NCBI GenBank assembly: GCA_037447655.1
Contig: JBBHKE010001384.1
Location: 1 to 27,301 of the forward strand
Direction of reading: 5' to 3'
Source of the DNA: Zygnema cylindricum
Taxonomy: Eukaryota; Streptophyta; Zygnematophyceae; Zygnematales; Zygnemataceae
DNA length: 27,301 nucleotides
The position numbers and the translations under genes are program-made. Numbering within the stretch: the first letter of the stretch is position 1; every line of letters starts with the position of its first letter. Positions 1 to 20,116 of this stretch are shown here, piece by piece. The notes under the pieces were generated by a model. It did not search any database and had not been told where the DNA came from. It saw only the letters and a program-made list of their open reading frames with translations.

Positions 1-240
1 CCTCTCCCTCTCCTTCTCTCTCCCCCTCTTCCTCTCCATCTCCCTCTCCCTCGCTCTTGCCTCTCTTCTCCCTCTCTTTCTCCCTCTCCCCCTCCCTCTC
101 TCCCTTCCTCTTTGTCTCCCTCTCCCTCTCCCCCACCCTCGCTCTCGCCCTCTCCATCTCCCTCTCCTTCTTTCTCTCCCTCTCCCTCGCCGTCGTCGTC
201 GCCTCGCCCTCTCCTTCTCCCTCTCCTCTCCCTCTCTCTT
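1..240. repeat. CCCTCT-type pyrimidine microsatellite
   Basis: The window opens in an imperfect CT-rich microsatellite with CTCCCT as the main unit and many interruptions. Open frames across it are low-complexity Ser/Leu/Pro and are not coding. It may lie in the last intron of the RsmE-like gene, whose final exon starts at 2402. Confidence 0.9.
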
Positions 241-654
241 CTCGCTCTGACAATAGATTTATGTTATGAAGTTTTTGTTTCTTAAGAAACTTTTGCACTT
301 TTTTGACAAACTTCTCTCAAGAGGGATGAAAATCGATAAATAATATAATATCATATATCATTATAATAGTACTTTGCCCTACGCTATTAGAGTTCGAAAT
401 TCTTTTCCATTCATTTGCTTTAGTTACAAAATATTGTTAAATCTTGTTAATAAGAATATATGGAGTCAGTGACAATCGGTCACCTTACCTTATCCTTAAT
501 TAACATAATTGATATTGATTTAATTTCAACACTAATTCTTTGTTTACACTAATAGCATTGTCAATATTAATCGCATCATATTAAGAATCGGTACTCTCCC
601 CAACTTCACACTTGATCTTACAAATACTCAATTCCTCACAAATGTAATGGCATG

Positions 655-1305
655 ACGCCCTACTACCTGTTTAAACCAAACGTGTAAATGCAAATATTTA
701 AGAAAATTATTCTTGAACTTTAAAAGTGGCTTAAAAGTGTGAGGTGAACTGGAAAAATAATGTAATTTTAGACCAATTTACACTGAAATGCTTGTGCTGC
801 TCATGCTGTTATAGTCTTAAGACCTGCGGATTTTCTGATCTGAGATCTACGGCTCTCAGACGCCGTAATTTTTTCTGAAGAGATCGTCAATTTATGTAGG
901 CGAAAAGGCACCCCCCTTCTCTATTAGAGTCAATAACACTTTCATAATAAGACTATTTAATGGAGTTGACTACAAACTTCCACATCTTCTTGCACTACAC
1001 GAGTATTATTGATACTAGCTTCGCTTTTAATACTAATAATTTCTTTACACAAATAATGATGGGCAGTGTAGCAGAATGTATAGCTGCCTTATAGCAAGTC
1101 TTTGCTCATAAGCGAGGTAAGAAGTAGATTAAGGAATGGAAAAGGTATTTTTGTTTGAGTTTCCTTTTAGACATCATAACAATGATGATACATTATGCCG
1201 ATGGCGGTTTTTCCTATTATCTGGCAAGGCAGACTGTGGATCGTTATTAGAGTAAAGAAATTATTGCGTGGTCTTTATATTAGTGTGACTAATTTTAATT
1301 CAGTT
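655..1305. repeat. Dispersed repeat R, copy 1 (about 650 bp)
   Basis: This segment matches 7415-8081 nearly end to end at high similarity by eye, with small indels. Shared landmarks include AAGTGTGAGGTGAACTGG, TTCTGATCTGAGATCTACG and GGAGTTGACTACAAACTTCC. No long open frame and no clear terminal inverted repeat are seen, so it is probably a non-autonomous mobile element of unknown class. Confidence 0.8.
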
Positions 1306-1319
1306 CCGAATGGCAAATC

Positions 1320-2107
1320 CGATCATTAATAACAATAAGAATAACAGTAATAGCGATAAACGATATTACTGATAATGTTATTAATAATACTAATAGATAT
1401 AGTTATGATAGTAATAGTAATAATAATAAAATGGTAATAGTGGTAGTTAGTAATGGTAGAGATAGTAATAGTGATAGTCATAGTAATATCAACACTGATA
1501 GTAATAGTAATGGTTGTACTAATAGTAATAGTAATGGAAATAGCAATACTAATTTTAATGCTAATACTAACGCTGCCAATACTAAAATTAATACCAATAC
1601 TAATACGAATTGGGTGTCTTTGTTTTACATACTCTTGTTCTGTGTGTTAGTTTCTTTCGCCTTGTTTTTCTGTTTTGCCTGCTTCCCTAAGCATTTAATT
1701 TTTCAGTTTTGGCTTTGCCGTCCACTTTTCTTTTTCTTTGGTTCCCATGTTCTCAGATGGTTTACCATCGCGTTTTCTTGATAAAGTATTGGGTAAGTAG
1801 CGTTAGCGATACCTATAGCAATACTTGTATTAATATTGATGCTGATGCTGGTAAAAATACTAAGACCAACACTAATATCAATTCGGATACTAATACTATT
1901 ATGGTATGTAGCAATAACAACAGCTATAGCAATAGCAATAGTAATACAAATACTAGTACTAATAGTAATAGCAATAGCAATAGCAATAGCAAATAGCATA
2001 TAGCCATAGTAATAAGAATGATTATAATAGTAGTACTAGTTATAGTAACAGTTAGTAATATTATCAAAATAGGAGTAATAGCAACAGTAATAGTAATAAC
2101 TACAATA
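1320..2107. repeat. Degenerate AATAGT/AATACT hexanucleotide field
   Basis: Two blocks, about 1320-1610 and 1795-2107, are built from degenerate 6-bp units (AGTAAT, ACTAAT, AGCAAT). A unique T-rich stretch of about 180 bp separates them. The period of 6 keeps several frames open and gives Ser-Asn, Thr-Asn or Ile-Val alternations, which are artefacts. Confidence 0.8.
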
Positions 2108-2165
2108 AATGGACGCACTCGTACTCACCCATAATTCTCCATCTTTCTTGTCATATTTGAGTGAA

Positions 2166-2360
2166 CTCTCCTCTCCTATCCGTCTCCCTCTCCCTCTCCT
2201 ATCCGTCTCCCTCTCCCTCTCCTCTCCGTCTCCCTCTCCCTCTCCTCTCCCTCTCCCCCTCCTATCCTCTCCCTCTCCCCCTCCTATCCTCTCCCTCTCC
2301 CCCTCCTATCCTCTCCCTCTCCCTCCCCTTCTCCCTCTCCCACTCCTCTCTCTCTCCTTA
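2166..2360. repeat. CCCTCT/CCCCCTCCTAT pyrimidine microsatellite before a splice acceptor
   Basis: This is a CT-rich tandem repeat with a higher-order unit containing CTCCCTCTCC and CCCCTCCTATC. It ends about 40 bp before the inferred acceptor at 2400-2401, so the RNA would carry a long pyrimidine tract ahead of the last RsmE-like exon. Confidence 0.85.
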
Positions 2361-2401
2361 TACTCACACCCATTCTCCTTTTTCCTTTCCTTTATTTGCA
2401 G

Positions 2402-2547
2402 ACTTCACTGAAAATGAGCTCAATTCTTTGATTGGAGCTGGAGCCCTTCTCGTCGGTCTCGGCCCTCGGCGATTGAGAGTGGAGACAGCTGTCCTCTCTA
2501 TGTTGGCTGGAGTAATGCTTTTTGGAGACTGTCAAAAACTAGAGTGA
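2402..2547 (+). CDS. Last exon of an RsmE-family 16S rRNA (uracil-N3)-methyltransferase
   Basis: The exon follows the acceptor TTTATTTGCAG. It starts with two bases completing a codon, then 47 codons to a TGA at 2545-2547. The peptide begins (D)FTENELNSLIGAG and continues VGLGPRRLRVETAVLSML, ending near GDCQKLE. This matches the C-terminal SPOUT knot of RsmE, where GPEGGFTEEE is followed by the SAM-binding LGxRxLRxETA loop; RRLRVETA resembles the plant homologues. RsmE methylates U1498 of small-subunit rRNA, and in plants it should act on organellar ribosomes. The GPEG portion and catalytic body must lie in earlier exons; I found no GPEG codons between 240 and 2400, so they are probably left of the window. 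A fragment of this exon is echoed at 2829-2863. Confidence 0.87.
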
Positions 2548-2772
2548 AAACCTTGAGTTGCCCTAATACTATTATTTGATGTTATTGTATTATTTGATGT
2601 TAACTATTGGCGTGTTTTTATATGATTTTTGACATGTTCGGGTTTTTTTTGCCATGTCTATGTTGAAAAGGAGTCTTGTCTTGTTAATGTTTTTTGTATC
2701 ATTGTTTGACCTGTTTTTCATTTTTGTCTTTTTTATGTTGAAAACGTGAACCAACCTTGCGTATTAACCACG

Positions 2773-2867
2773 GTAGAAAATCAACTTTTGGATGGTCTGA
2801 TTAACCAAGGCCCTGACTCGGGTGACAAGAGTAATGCTTTTCGGAAACTGTCAAAAACTACAAAGTA
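2773..2867 (+). pseudogene. Degenerate partial copy of the RsmE-like last exon
   Basis: Positions 2829-2863 repeat 2510-2544 (GAGTAATGCTTT, then ACTGTCAAAAACTA) with a few differences. Upstream of it, after an acceptor-like GGTAG, the frame reads ENQLLDGLINQG, loosely like ENELNSLIGAG of the real exon, but the LGPRRLRVETA part is missing. It is probably a decayed, internally deleted duplicate lying in the 3' UTR or flank. Confidence 0.5.
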
Positions 2868-2925
2868 ACAGTTATTAGAGTAAAGAAGTTATTAGTGTGG
2901 ATTTTACATTAGTGTTATTACAGGA
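2868..2925. repeat. Partial third copy of the end of dispersed repeat R
   Basis: GTTATTAGAGTAAAGAA and the following bases match the last 60 bp or so of R copy 1 (from about 1242) and copy 2 (from about 8019). Only the terminal part is present. From about 2926 to 4060 the intergenic DNA is AT-rich and I see no supported gene. Confidence 0.5.
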
Positions 2926-4174
2926 ATTACAGTAATTAGGAGAAGTATGGAAAAAGAAAAAGATTTTAATATCAAACGCGTAATCGTGAAACCATTAGAG
3001 TACAAAACATGATTGAAATGGAAAATTGTTGAAAACCTAAAAGGACTAACAAACATTACAAAAAATAAGCAACATTACAAACAGGACGTTAAAAGTTGAA
3101 AAAACAAAAGGGAAAACAAAAACCAAACTATAAGTGTGCTAAAAACTGCGTTATACACCGCCTCCAAAAGAGAAAATGGGTCGTAAGCCCAAAACTTAAG
3201 ACGAGTCGACAATTCTATATGTGGTATTCTATAGGTAAATCTCTCAGTCCGCGACCATCATCCACCACAGTGCTCTCTCGAATGGGGGTTGCTCGCTCGA
3301 ATGAGGGTTCGAGGGTTGAGAACGTTGAAGGGTGCAATATATATTTTGGCGATAGAAGGCAAACATGAGAGCTAGGAAAGACCTAGCACCTCCTCTAACT
3401 TCAAAAGACTGTCGAGCACAATCACGTTGTCAAAAGACGAGTTCAAAGTCCCAAAATTCTCCAAAGAAAATGGTATGAAGTTGTCAGCTGGATCTTGGCA
3501 CGTGTAATACGCGTTCTTTCCGAAACAAAGTACGCACTGCCGCGTGGGTAAAAACATGGAATGTCGTGAGGTTTGTGAGAGCTACGTCACACCACCCATG
3601 TCAACTAGTGTTTTTTATGCTCCGTGCAAATACACAAGATCCATGCGAGGGTCAAGTACTTCAGTTTAAATAGGTTTCGTTTCAATTTATGTCTAAACTC
3701 AATGTAACGCTTATACGACTAAATTTCAGTTTTGCCGTTAATTTAATATCCATTGTGCTCTCACCGTGGAGCTCATGTAACGACAAAAAATGACTGTCTG
3801 CAACACTTTTATTTACATGTGGTTGCCGCAGTTTTGTTACCGTAAACGTTCGCCGGCCGTGTGAATTGCTAATTTTATTATGACGGTCGACGTTCGCAAG
3901 CGCAACAGAAGTTTAAGCGGTTAGAAACAATATTTTGAAAGTCAAAGCTATCCAACCGATTGACCGTCAAATTTAGACTCAACGGCACTTTATTTGTAAT
4001 GTGTATTTCAAACATACATTTTGACAAAATGGCGTGGCGCAACCAAAACAGTCGCTGCCATGATCAATTCCCTAATTTTTTCGCCCGCGAAACATCTTTT
4101 CTCCCTACACACTTACCCAATTTTCAATTCTAGACCGCCAATCGGAAGCTGAGAATGTTACCTTTCATCCGCAT

Positions 4175-4446
4175 CATAGTTCAAAATTAGGTGAAAGTAG
4201 GCCCATACAATATGCCTAACAAAACATACAATATGACCTTAAGACCCATATTGTATTTGTCGCAAAATGAAAAAAAAAAGTAACGGGGTTGAGTTGCACA
4301 TCGTTCGATAGAAAATTAAACGTCATCGGACGGTCGCTGATCAAAGTAGCGATCAAAGTAGCGATCTAAGAAGATCACATGAAAAGCCCATAACACAACT
4401 TGCGCCTACCAAAGGCCTACAATAAAACGTCTACTTTTGAACTATG
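4175..4446. mobile_element. Nested hAT-like MITE 1 (272 bp, 8-bp target duplication)
   Basis: The element starts CATAGTTCAAAA and ends TTTTGAACTATG, a perfect 12-bp terminal inverted repeat. It is flanked by ATCCGCAT at 4167-4174 and again at 4447-4454. Removing it and one flank restores the family M sequence, as judged against the intact copy at 18430-18650. An 8-bp target duplication is typical of hAT transposons. It is too short to code for a transposase. Confidence 0.88.
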
Positions 4447-4503
4447 ATCCGCATCCGTCAGATCCAAAATCCGACAAATGTGTACGTAAAAACGTGTTTT
4501 AAG

Positions 4504-4959
4504 CATAGTTTTAAAGTTGGTGAAAGTCGCCCATACAATATGCCTATTGTACGTAAATTTTACAATACTACCTTAAGACCCATATTGTATTGGCTGCAAA
4601 ATGAAATAAAATAGTAGCAGGGTTGAGTTGCACATCGATCGATAGAGAATTAAATGTCATGTCTAAATTTTGAAAAACATTTGGACAAACAAATATTTTT
4701 CTGTGAGTTTTGAGGTACTTTTTATTTAAGCCGTCAGATTCGGACGATCGGACGGTCTCTGATCAAAGTAGCGATCTAAGAAGATCACACGGAAACCCCA
4801 TAACACAACTTACGATAGGACTATCGTCAGATTCGAATGAACGGACGGTCGCTGATCAAAGTAGCGATCTAAGAAGATCACATGAAAAGCCCGTAACACA
4901 ACTTACGCTAAAGGCGGCCTATTTAAGGCCTACGAAAAAACGCCTACATTTGAACTATG
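4504..4959. mobile_element. Nested hAT-like MITE 2 (456 bp, 8-bp target duplication)
   Basis: This is a longer relative of the element at 4175-4446. It starts CATAGTTTTAAAG, ends CATTTGAACTATG and is flanked by GTTTTAAG at 4496-4503 and 4960-4967. It shares CCCATACAATATGCCTA, GGGTTGAGTTGCACATCG and GATCAAAGTAGCGATCTAAG with its neighbour. Its right part holds an internal tandem duplication around GATCAAAGTAGCGATC (about 4735-4910). Confidence 0.87.
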
Positions 4960-5090
4960 GTTTTAAGAGACTAAAAAAACATTAACACTAATAGCGATAC
5001 ACGGTGCACTGCACTGCTGTAGTTAGTAACGTTATTAGCTATACGCTATGAACCGTACTGCACCGTTTCGTACTGCACTATTCTGTAATG

Positions 5091-5275
5091 TACACCGTCT
5101 ATCGCTATTGTTAATGTTTTTTTCGCCACTTAATACATCTTTTCTCCGTACACAGCTGTCGGATTGTGGATCTGACGGTCGCGATTGAAAGGTATGATTC
5201 TCAGCTTCCGATTCGCGGTCTTTAACTGAAAAGTGGACAAGTGTGTACGGATAAAAGATGTTCTATGTTATACGA
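5091..5275. mobile_element. MITE family M, copy 2, right end truncated
   Basis: It begins TACACCGTCTATCGCTATTG and follows the family consensus through the ACATCTTTTCTCCGTACAC and GACGGTCGCGATTGAAAGG motifs. It breaks off after AAAAGATG without the final inverted repeat. It lies about 80 bp after copy 1 and about 210 bp before the LCB1 start, so the 5' flank of LCB1 is largely transposon-derived. Confidence 0.75.
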
Positions 5276-5483
5276 ATATTATTCCCGAAGAACACAAATA
5301 GCACGCATATAGTTCGAGATTACGAAACATAGGCGTTTTGCATGCATTTTCGCACTTTTGATCTCTGCTTTCTGCAGGCAAAAAGGCAGAGAAGGAGATG
5401 ATGCTGAATGCTGAGCTCGCTTCACACTCCACTTTGTAACTAGGATGTTGATCAGTTTAAATTTTTTAGGTCTGGAGAGAGCC
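5276..5483 (+). promoter_or_regulatory. Proximal upstream region and 5' UTR of LCB1
   Basis: Only about 210 bp separate the truncated MITE from the start codon, so core promoter and leader must lie here or within the transposon cluster. I see no convincing TATA box. An in-frame ATG at 5445 lies 13 codons upstream of the chosen start without an intervening stop. TTTTTTAG at 5463-5470 could alternatively be the end of a leader intron. Confidence 0.35.
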
Positions 5484-15872
<10,389 letters not shown>

Positions 15873-16528
15873 TGAAAAAAAGGGGATATTCAACACAATT
15901 TCGTTGACTATCTTTCGTCTCTGATCGTTGTGTTTCGTAAAACCACATCGGAATATGTTTCCTTCACAAAAAAAAAGGATATTCAACATCATTTGGTTGT
16001 TTATCGTTTTTTTCTCGACGTTTGTTTCGTAAAAACCTTTACCGGAAATAATTTCGTTACGAAAAGATATTCAACACCGTTTCGTTTCGTTGTCTATCGT
16101 TTAATTAGTTCTGGACGTTTGTTTCGTAAACCCTCCTCGGAAATGTTTTTTGGTAACGTAAGGATATTCAACGTCATTTAGTTCTCTTTCGTAATTTCTT
16201 AACGTTTGTTAAAGTTTCCTCCCCTTGCTGAAATCTCCTGGATTCGTCAGCTTCTTGTACATGGTTTTCTCAAATATGGTAGGAAAATGACGGTTTGGCT
16301 TCTAGTGGCTTATATGCCCTTTTTTTTTTCTTTTACGTAAGTTATGGTTCATGTAAGGATAGGTATAATTTTTTTACATCAATTCCTTGGCACTGCTATT
16401 GCCTTCAAGTAAAGACAAAAAAATTCTCATGCGAAGCCTTAGAATTGATTTAAACCTCAAACTTTCGCTACTTAAACCTAATGTCAAGTATTATTTCTGC
16501 ATGTATTGTTCAGTAGTGTGTGATACTA

Positions 16529-16712
16529 AGCTGTATTGAATTAAACTGCATTGTATTAAACAGTATTATGTAAAACTGTATCTTATTAAACTGTATTCTA
16601 CTAAACTGTGTTGTTTCAAACTGTATTGCATCAAACTGTATTGTTTTAGAATGTATTTTATGAAACTGTATCGTATTGAACTGTATTGTAGTTAACTGTA
16701 TTGTGTACTGCT
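16529..16712. repeat. Minisatellite of about 19 bp, AAACTGTATTGTATTA type
   Basis: About ten degenerate copies of AAACTGTATTNTATTA in the convergent intergenic region. From 16209 to 16528 and from 16713 to 17160 I see only AT-rich DNA. Confidence 0.8.
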
Positions 16713-17159
16713 ATACAGTGATATCATTCAAGTTTGTTCTTTTGAGTTCATACCGTATTATCGTTGGAGTTTGTACTTTTGAGTGGTGTATGATTTCTAA
16801 GAAACAAAGTTATTGACATTAGATTGAGTTTGTTTTTCTTTTTTTTTATTTCCAAGTTTTGCTATAGACATCGAGACCCTCCGACCAAAGGCGTTAGTGA
16901 ATATCTGTGACCTCTTTTTTTTTTTTTTGATGTTCAGTAAGTATCAGATATCAACCGTTATCATTTTTTGCTCATTCCTCTTCCCCCCCCCCAAAAAAAA
17001 GTCTTTGTTTGGGAAAATTTCCAAAGGAGAAAGGATTCCATAAATCAAAACATAATTACTTCACAGTAACATTGTTTAGAAATTTTTCAAAAGTTAACAT
17101 CATCGATTGAGCATGGAGATTGCATTTTTGCTTAAAGCTTTTTAGTAATAATGGGTATT

Positions 17160-17355
17160 TAAAGAAAAAAAACACAGACAAATCCACTTTACATGCACAT
17201 CTTTCAAAAAGAAAAAAAAGTTTTCTTTAACAAAATTAAACCTCCATATAAATCGATAAAAAAAAACCTTCCATATGTGCACAGGTTAACTAAAAAAAAA
17301 AAAAAAATCCTACTGGAAAAAAAAAAAGATTCACTAAAAAAAAAAAAGTATTACT
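17160..17355. other. A-rich intergenic tract
   Basis: Many runs of 7 to 14 A are separated by short spacers. The sequence then becomes more balanced (17356-18000) without a gene I can support. Confidence 0.6.
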
Positions 17356-18429
17356 TCTCTTTTTGTCGAGCCTGACGGGCTCTATGTCTCAGTTCCGTTC
17401 TCTTCCACTTGACCATCATTTCAGTAAAGGAAAACATCATATTAACCTGCCGCATAAAAGACGAACACATTTGAAAAAGGACAAACCGATCGCTCAGTAT
17501 GGGAACAATGTAAATGAATTGTACGAACTTTCGAACTGTGGCATCGGATTATTCCGAACTGTTTGAGCATCCCCTATTGCAACGACCGTCCAAACTTTTA
17601 ACCGGCATGTGACTGATTACGTCGGAAACGGCACACTACGGCCGATTATATGGATGTGTGGGAAAGGCAAACGGGTATCGATCGAACATTTAGTTTTCTT
17701 TCGATCTGGTAACGATCGTACAAAAAAGTCGTATGTACCAAAAAAAGTTCGGACAGACACGGACAGTTAGAGCTTAGGGAGACAACTTTGCCTTTAGTTT
17801 ATAGCTGACCAGTTAGCCTTTTCGAAGCATCTATCATCGGCGCCCGTCAGACAGAATCAAAGAATTAACGGCAACTCAAAAAATTTACATTCATAAACTG
17901 AATGCTCGCTACAGTAAAATAAAAGCTGGGAGTAAGACCATTCTTCCCACAAATAAAATGAGCATGCAATGCACCAACACATTTTTCTGGAACCCTAAAT
18001 CTCCCCTTCGCATCCTCTCTCTCTCTCAATTTTATTTGCATCTCTCTTTCTCTCTCTATTATTGTCTCATCCCGGGAAAGAGATAGGGAGAAAAAAGGAA
18101 GAGAGCAATAGGTGAAAGGTGCTCTCTACTTATTTAGCTTCTTTAAGGAGGTAAAGTCTGATGGCGGCAATAATACTTTAAAGCATGAAGCATGTGTGCT
18201 CACTCAAAACATGTGAAAGTCAGTTTCTGTTCTCTGTTTAATCCACGACGAGCAACAAATAGTTCCCAAGTAGTCCAATTAAATACGATGTAAAATGTTT
18301 TCATGCACCAGAAGTAAAAAACAACTTATGGAAGAAAGTAGAAACTGGAAAGCACCAGTCGACTCAAAACCACAAAGTCAGTTTTCTGGACAACCAAAAA
18401 TATGAACTGCACCTCTGTAGCATTCTCAC

Positions 18430-18650
18430 TACACCGTGAATCGTAATTAGCATTAATAATTTTTTCGCCACTGAAAACATCTTTTCCCCATACACACTTG
18501 TCCAATTTTCAATTTAAGACAGCCATTTGTAAGCTGAGAATATAACCTTTCAATCGCAACCGTCAGATCCACAATCCGACAAGTATGTACGGAGAAAAGA
18601 TGCTTTAAGTGGGGAAAAAAACATTAACACTAATAACGATTCACGGTGTA
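18430..18650. mobile_element. MITE family M, copy 4 (most complete)
   Basis: It begins TACACCGTGAATCGTAATTA and ends TAATAACGATTCACGGTGTA, a long near-perfect inverted repeat that includes TTTTTTCGCCAC against GTGGGGAAAAAA. About 221 bp. It serves as the intact reference for the interrupted copy at 4062-5008. Confidence 0.9.
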
Positions 18651-18804
18651 GTGGTCAGATCCACACAACGAACGTTACAGATCTGCAACGAATATTAGAA
18701 AGACTCCACCCTTTTATTTCAACCAGTTTATGTCCACCCTAGATAGATTACCAAATCACAATATACATGTTCGCAAGCTAAACACAAGAATCGAATACAG
18801 TAGC

Positions 18805-18831
18805 GATTACTGGGCCTACTGGCCAGTAATC
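18805..18831. repeat. Short hairpin GATTACTGG / CCAGTAATC
   Basis: GATTACTGGG, a short loop and GGCCAGTAATC form an inverted repeat. A similar hairpin lies in the small element at 21886-22012. Confidence 0.6.
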
Positions 18832-19536
18832 ACAATAATTGTGCAGAAAAAAAAAACCCAAAAAGCCACCAAAAAACCCTAAAAGTTCATTTTATGCGCA
18901 TTTGGGCTATTTGTCTTTACGACTCCTACAATTCCTGGCCAGTATGGTACAAATTCCTCCTTAACAATGCACAGCTGGTACATCAAAGCCACAAAAACCG
19001 TAGAATACATGAAAAAGTGAAAACGGGGCAGCTAAAAAAAAACTCAGTTTTTCCCTGCCCGAGAGAAGACAAAAATAATATTCATTCAAGAGTTCCACTA
19101 ACAACAGAAAAAAACATAACCAAAAATAACAGGAGGACAAATATTCAACCAAGAGTTTAACATCAGTCAAATCACGGAATAAACACAACGGAACGGACAG
19201 GCAAATGTAAATTGGACTGTGCCAGAACCATTTGGCCTGAAAATTAAACGGAACAAAATACGGAACGGGATACAGAAACGAAACACATATTTCCCACGGC
19301 AGATAGCCCGTGCCCCATTCTGAAGCTCATTTGAAATATCTGCACTGAAATAATCGGCACTTATGGAGATGACAAGTGGCAAATGTCTATTCATGGAAAA
19401 AACTCGCAAAAGCCTATGCCATAAACTATTTTGCCTCGGTCGTTTATTCTCCATACACGCTTCTGATCTCCCATTGGCTATTCTGTACTGGGGGCAGGAA
19501 AAGACCCACCTCCTGAAAAAACTCCACGAAACTTCA

Positions 19537-19590
19537 AATAGTCAACTGTCCTTTCACATAGTCAACTGTCCTTTCCAATAGTCAACTGTC
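19537..19590. repeat. Three-copy ATAGTCAACTGTCCTTTC repeat
   Basis: An 18-23 bp unit in three tandem copies about 280 bp beyond the gamma carbonic anhydrase stop codon. The rest of 18832-19864 is unique sequence that may include the 3' UTR of that gene. Confidence 0.85.
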
Positions 19591-19864
19591 GTCAAGTTTA
19601 TGAAGGACCCACAACAACAAACATTTTTCGATTACAAGAACAATTGCAATTTTCCTGAGTGTAGATTGAACCTAACAATAATTTTTCCCATTGTCCTCCC
19701 AAATGATAATACCGTATGCAGATGGTAAACCTTGAACCTCGATTCTGAATGCATTTGAAGTTTGAACCAAAACTACAGTAAACTCATAGCAGTACGGTCA
19801 ACATGCCTCCCAATTTTCGCAGTCTACTCTCATACGCCTCGAAAAAGAATAAAAAAAAAGGCGG

Positions 19865-20116
19865 TTATCGTTGCGATGAGAGAGGCGCGAGAGGAGGCTT
19901 TTCCCTCTCAATACCGAGGTGTGAGTCATAATCGGCGTCAACCTGAGCCCATTCCTTCCTCAGAGCCTTATCCTTTTCAATTTCCTCAAATGACTTAGCC
20001 GTTTCTTCAGCGTGTGTTTGTGCAAGACTCGCGTAGTTTTCTGCTGACTTTTTGATGAAAGCCGATTCCTCCTCTGTAAGGTTTCGAAGGAACTTTGCCG
20101 GAGTTCCAGCCCAAAT
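19865..20116 (-). CDS. Gamma carbonic anhydrase exon 5 with stop
   Basis: Encodes residues 180-262: IWAGTPAKFLRNLTEEESAF then KKSAENYASLAQTHAEETAK and the C-terminal tail ending LSSQR, with TAA at 19867-19865. The acceptor on the minus strand is TTGGCTACAG. Confidence 0.95.
   Translation of the reverse strand: MWAGTPAKFLRNLTEEESAFIKKSAENYASLAQTHAEETAKSFEEIEKDKALRKEWAQVDADYDSHLGIEREKPPLAPLSSQR

Larger units (their letters stand above)
4062..5008. mobile_element. Small TIR transposon (MITE family M), copy 1, split by two nested insertions
   Basis: The family consensus seen elsewhere here begins near TACACCGTGAATCGTTATTA, runs through TTTTTCGCCAC, AACATCTTTTCTCCGTGCAC and AAGTGTGCACGGAGAAAA, and ends near AACACTAATAGCGATACACG. 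In this copy those pieces are at 4072-4166, 4455-4495 and 4968-5008. They join seamlessly once the elements at 4175-4446 and 4504-4959 and their duplicated 8-bp targets are removed. The left terminus is decayed. Confidence 0.8.

Noticed and set aside
1431-1999. Open frames rich in Asn-Ser, Asn-Thr or Ile-Val
   Set aside because: They come from the period-6 AATAGT-type repeat, which contains no stop in several frames.
3300-3325. GGGTTCGAGGG-like sequence resembling a tRNA B box
   Set aside because: There is no A box at the right distance and no cloverleaf can be drawn. I found no tRNA, rRNA or CRISPR array in the window.
3372-3557. Minus-strand 61-codon frame starting MFLPTRQCVLCFGKN
   Set aside because: Its composition looks more protein-like than its neighbours and a TATTTAAA-like box lies about 110 bp upstream. 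It is short, unrecognised and has no splice partner I can identify, so it is not annotated as a gene.
17363-17566. Plus-strand 67-codon frame in a less AT-rich intergenic patch
   Set aside because: I recognise no family and it has no splice signals or neighbours that support it.
19762-19998. Plus-strand frame opposite gamma carbonic anhydrase exon 5
   Set aside because: It is an antisense shadow of a conserved exon.
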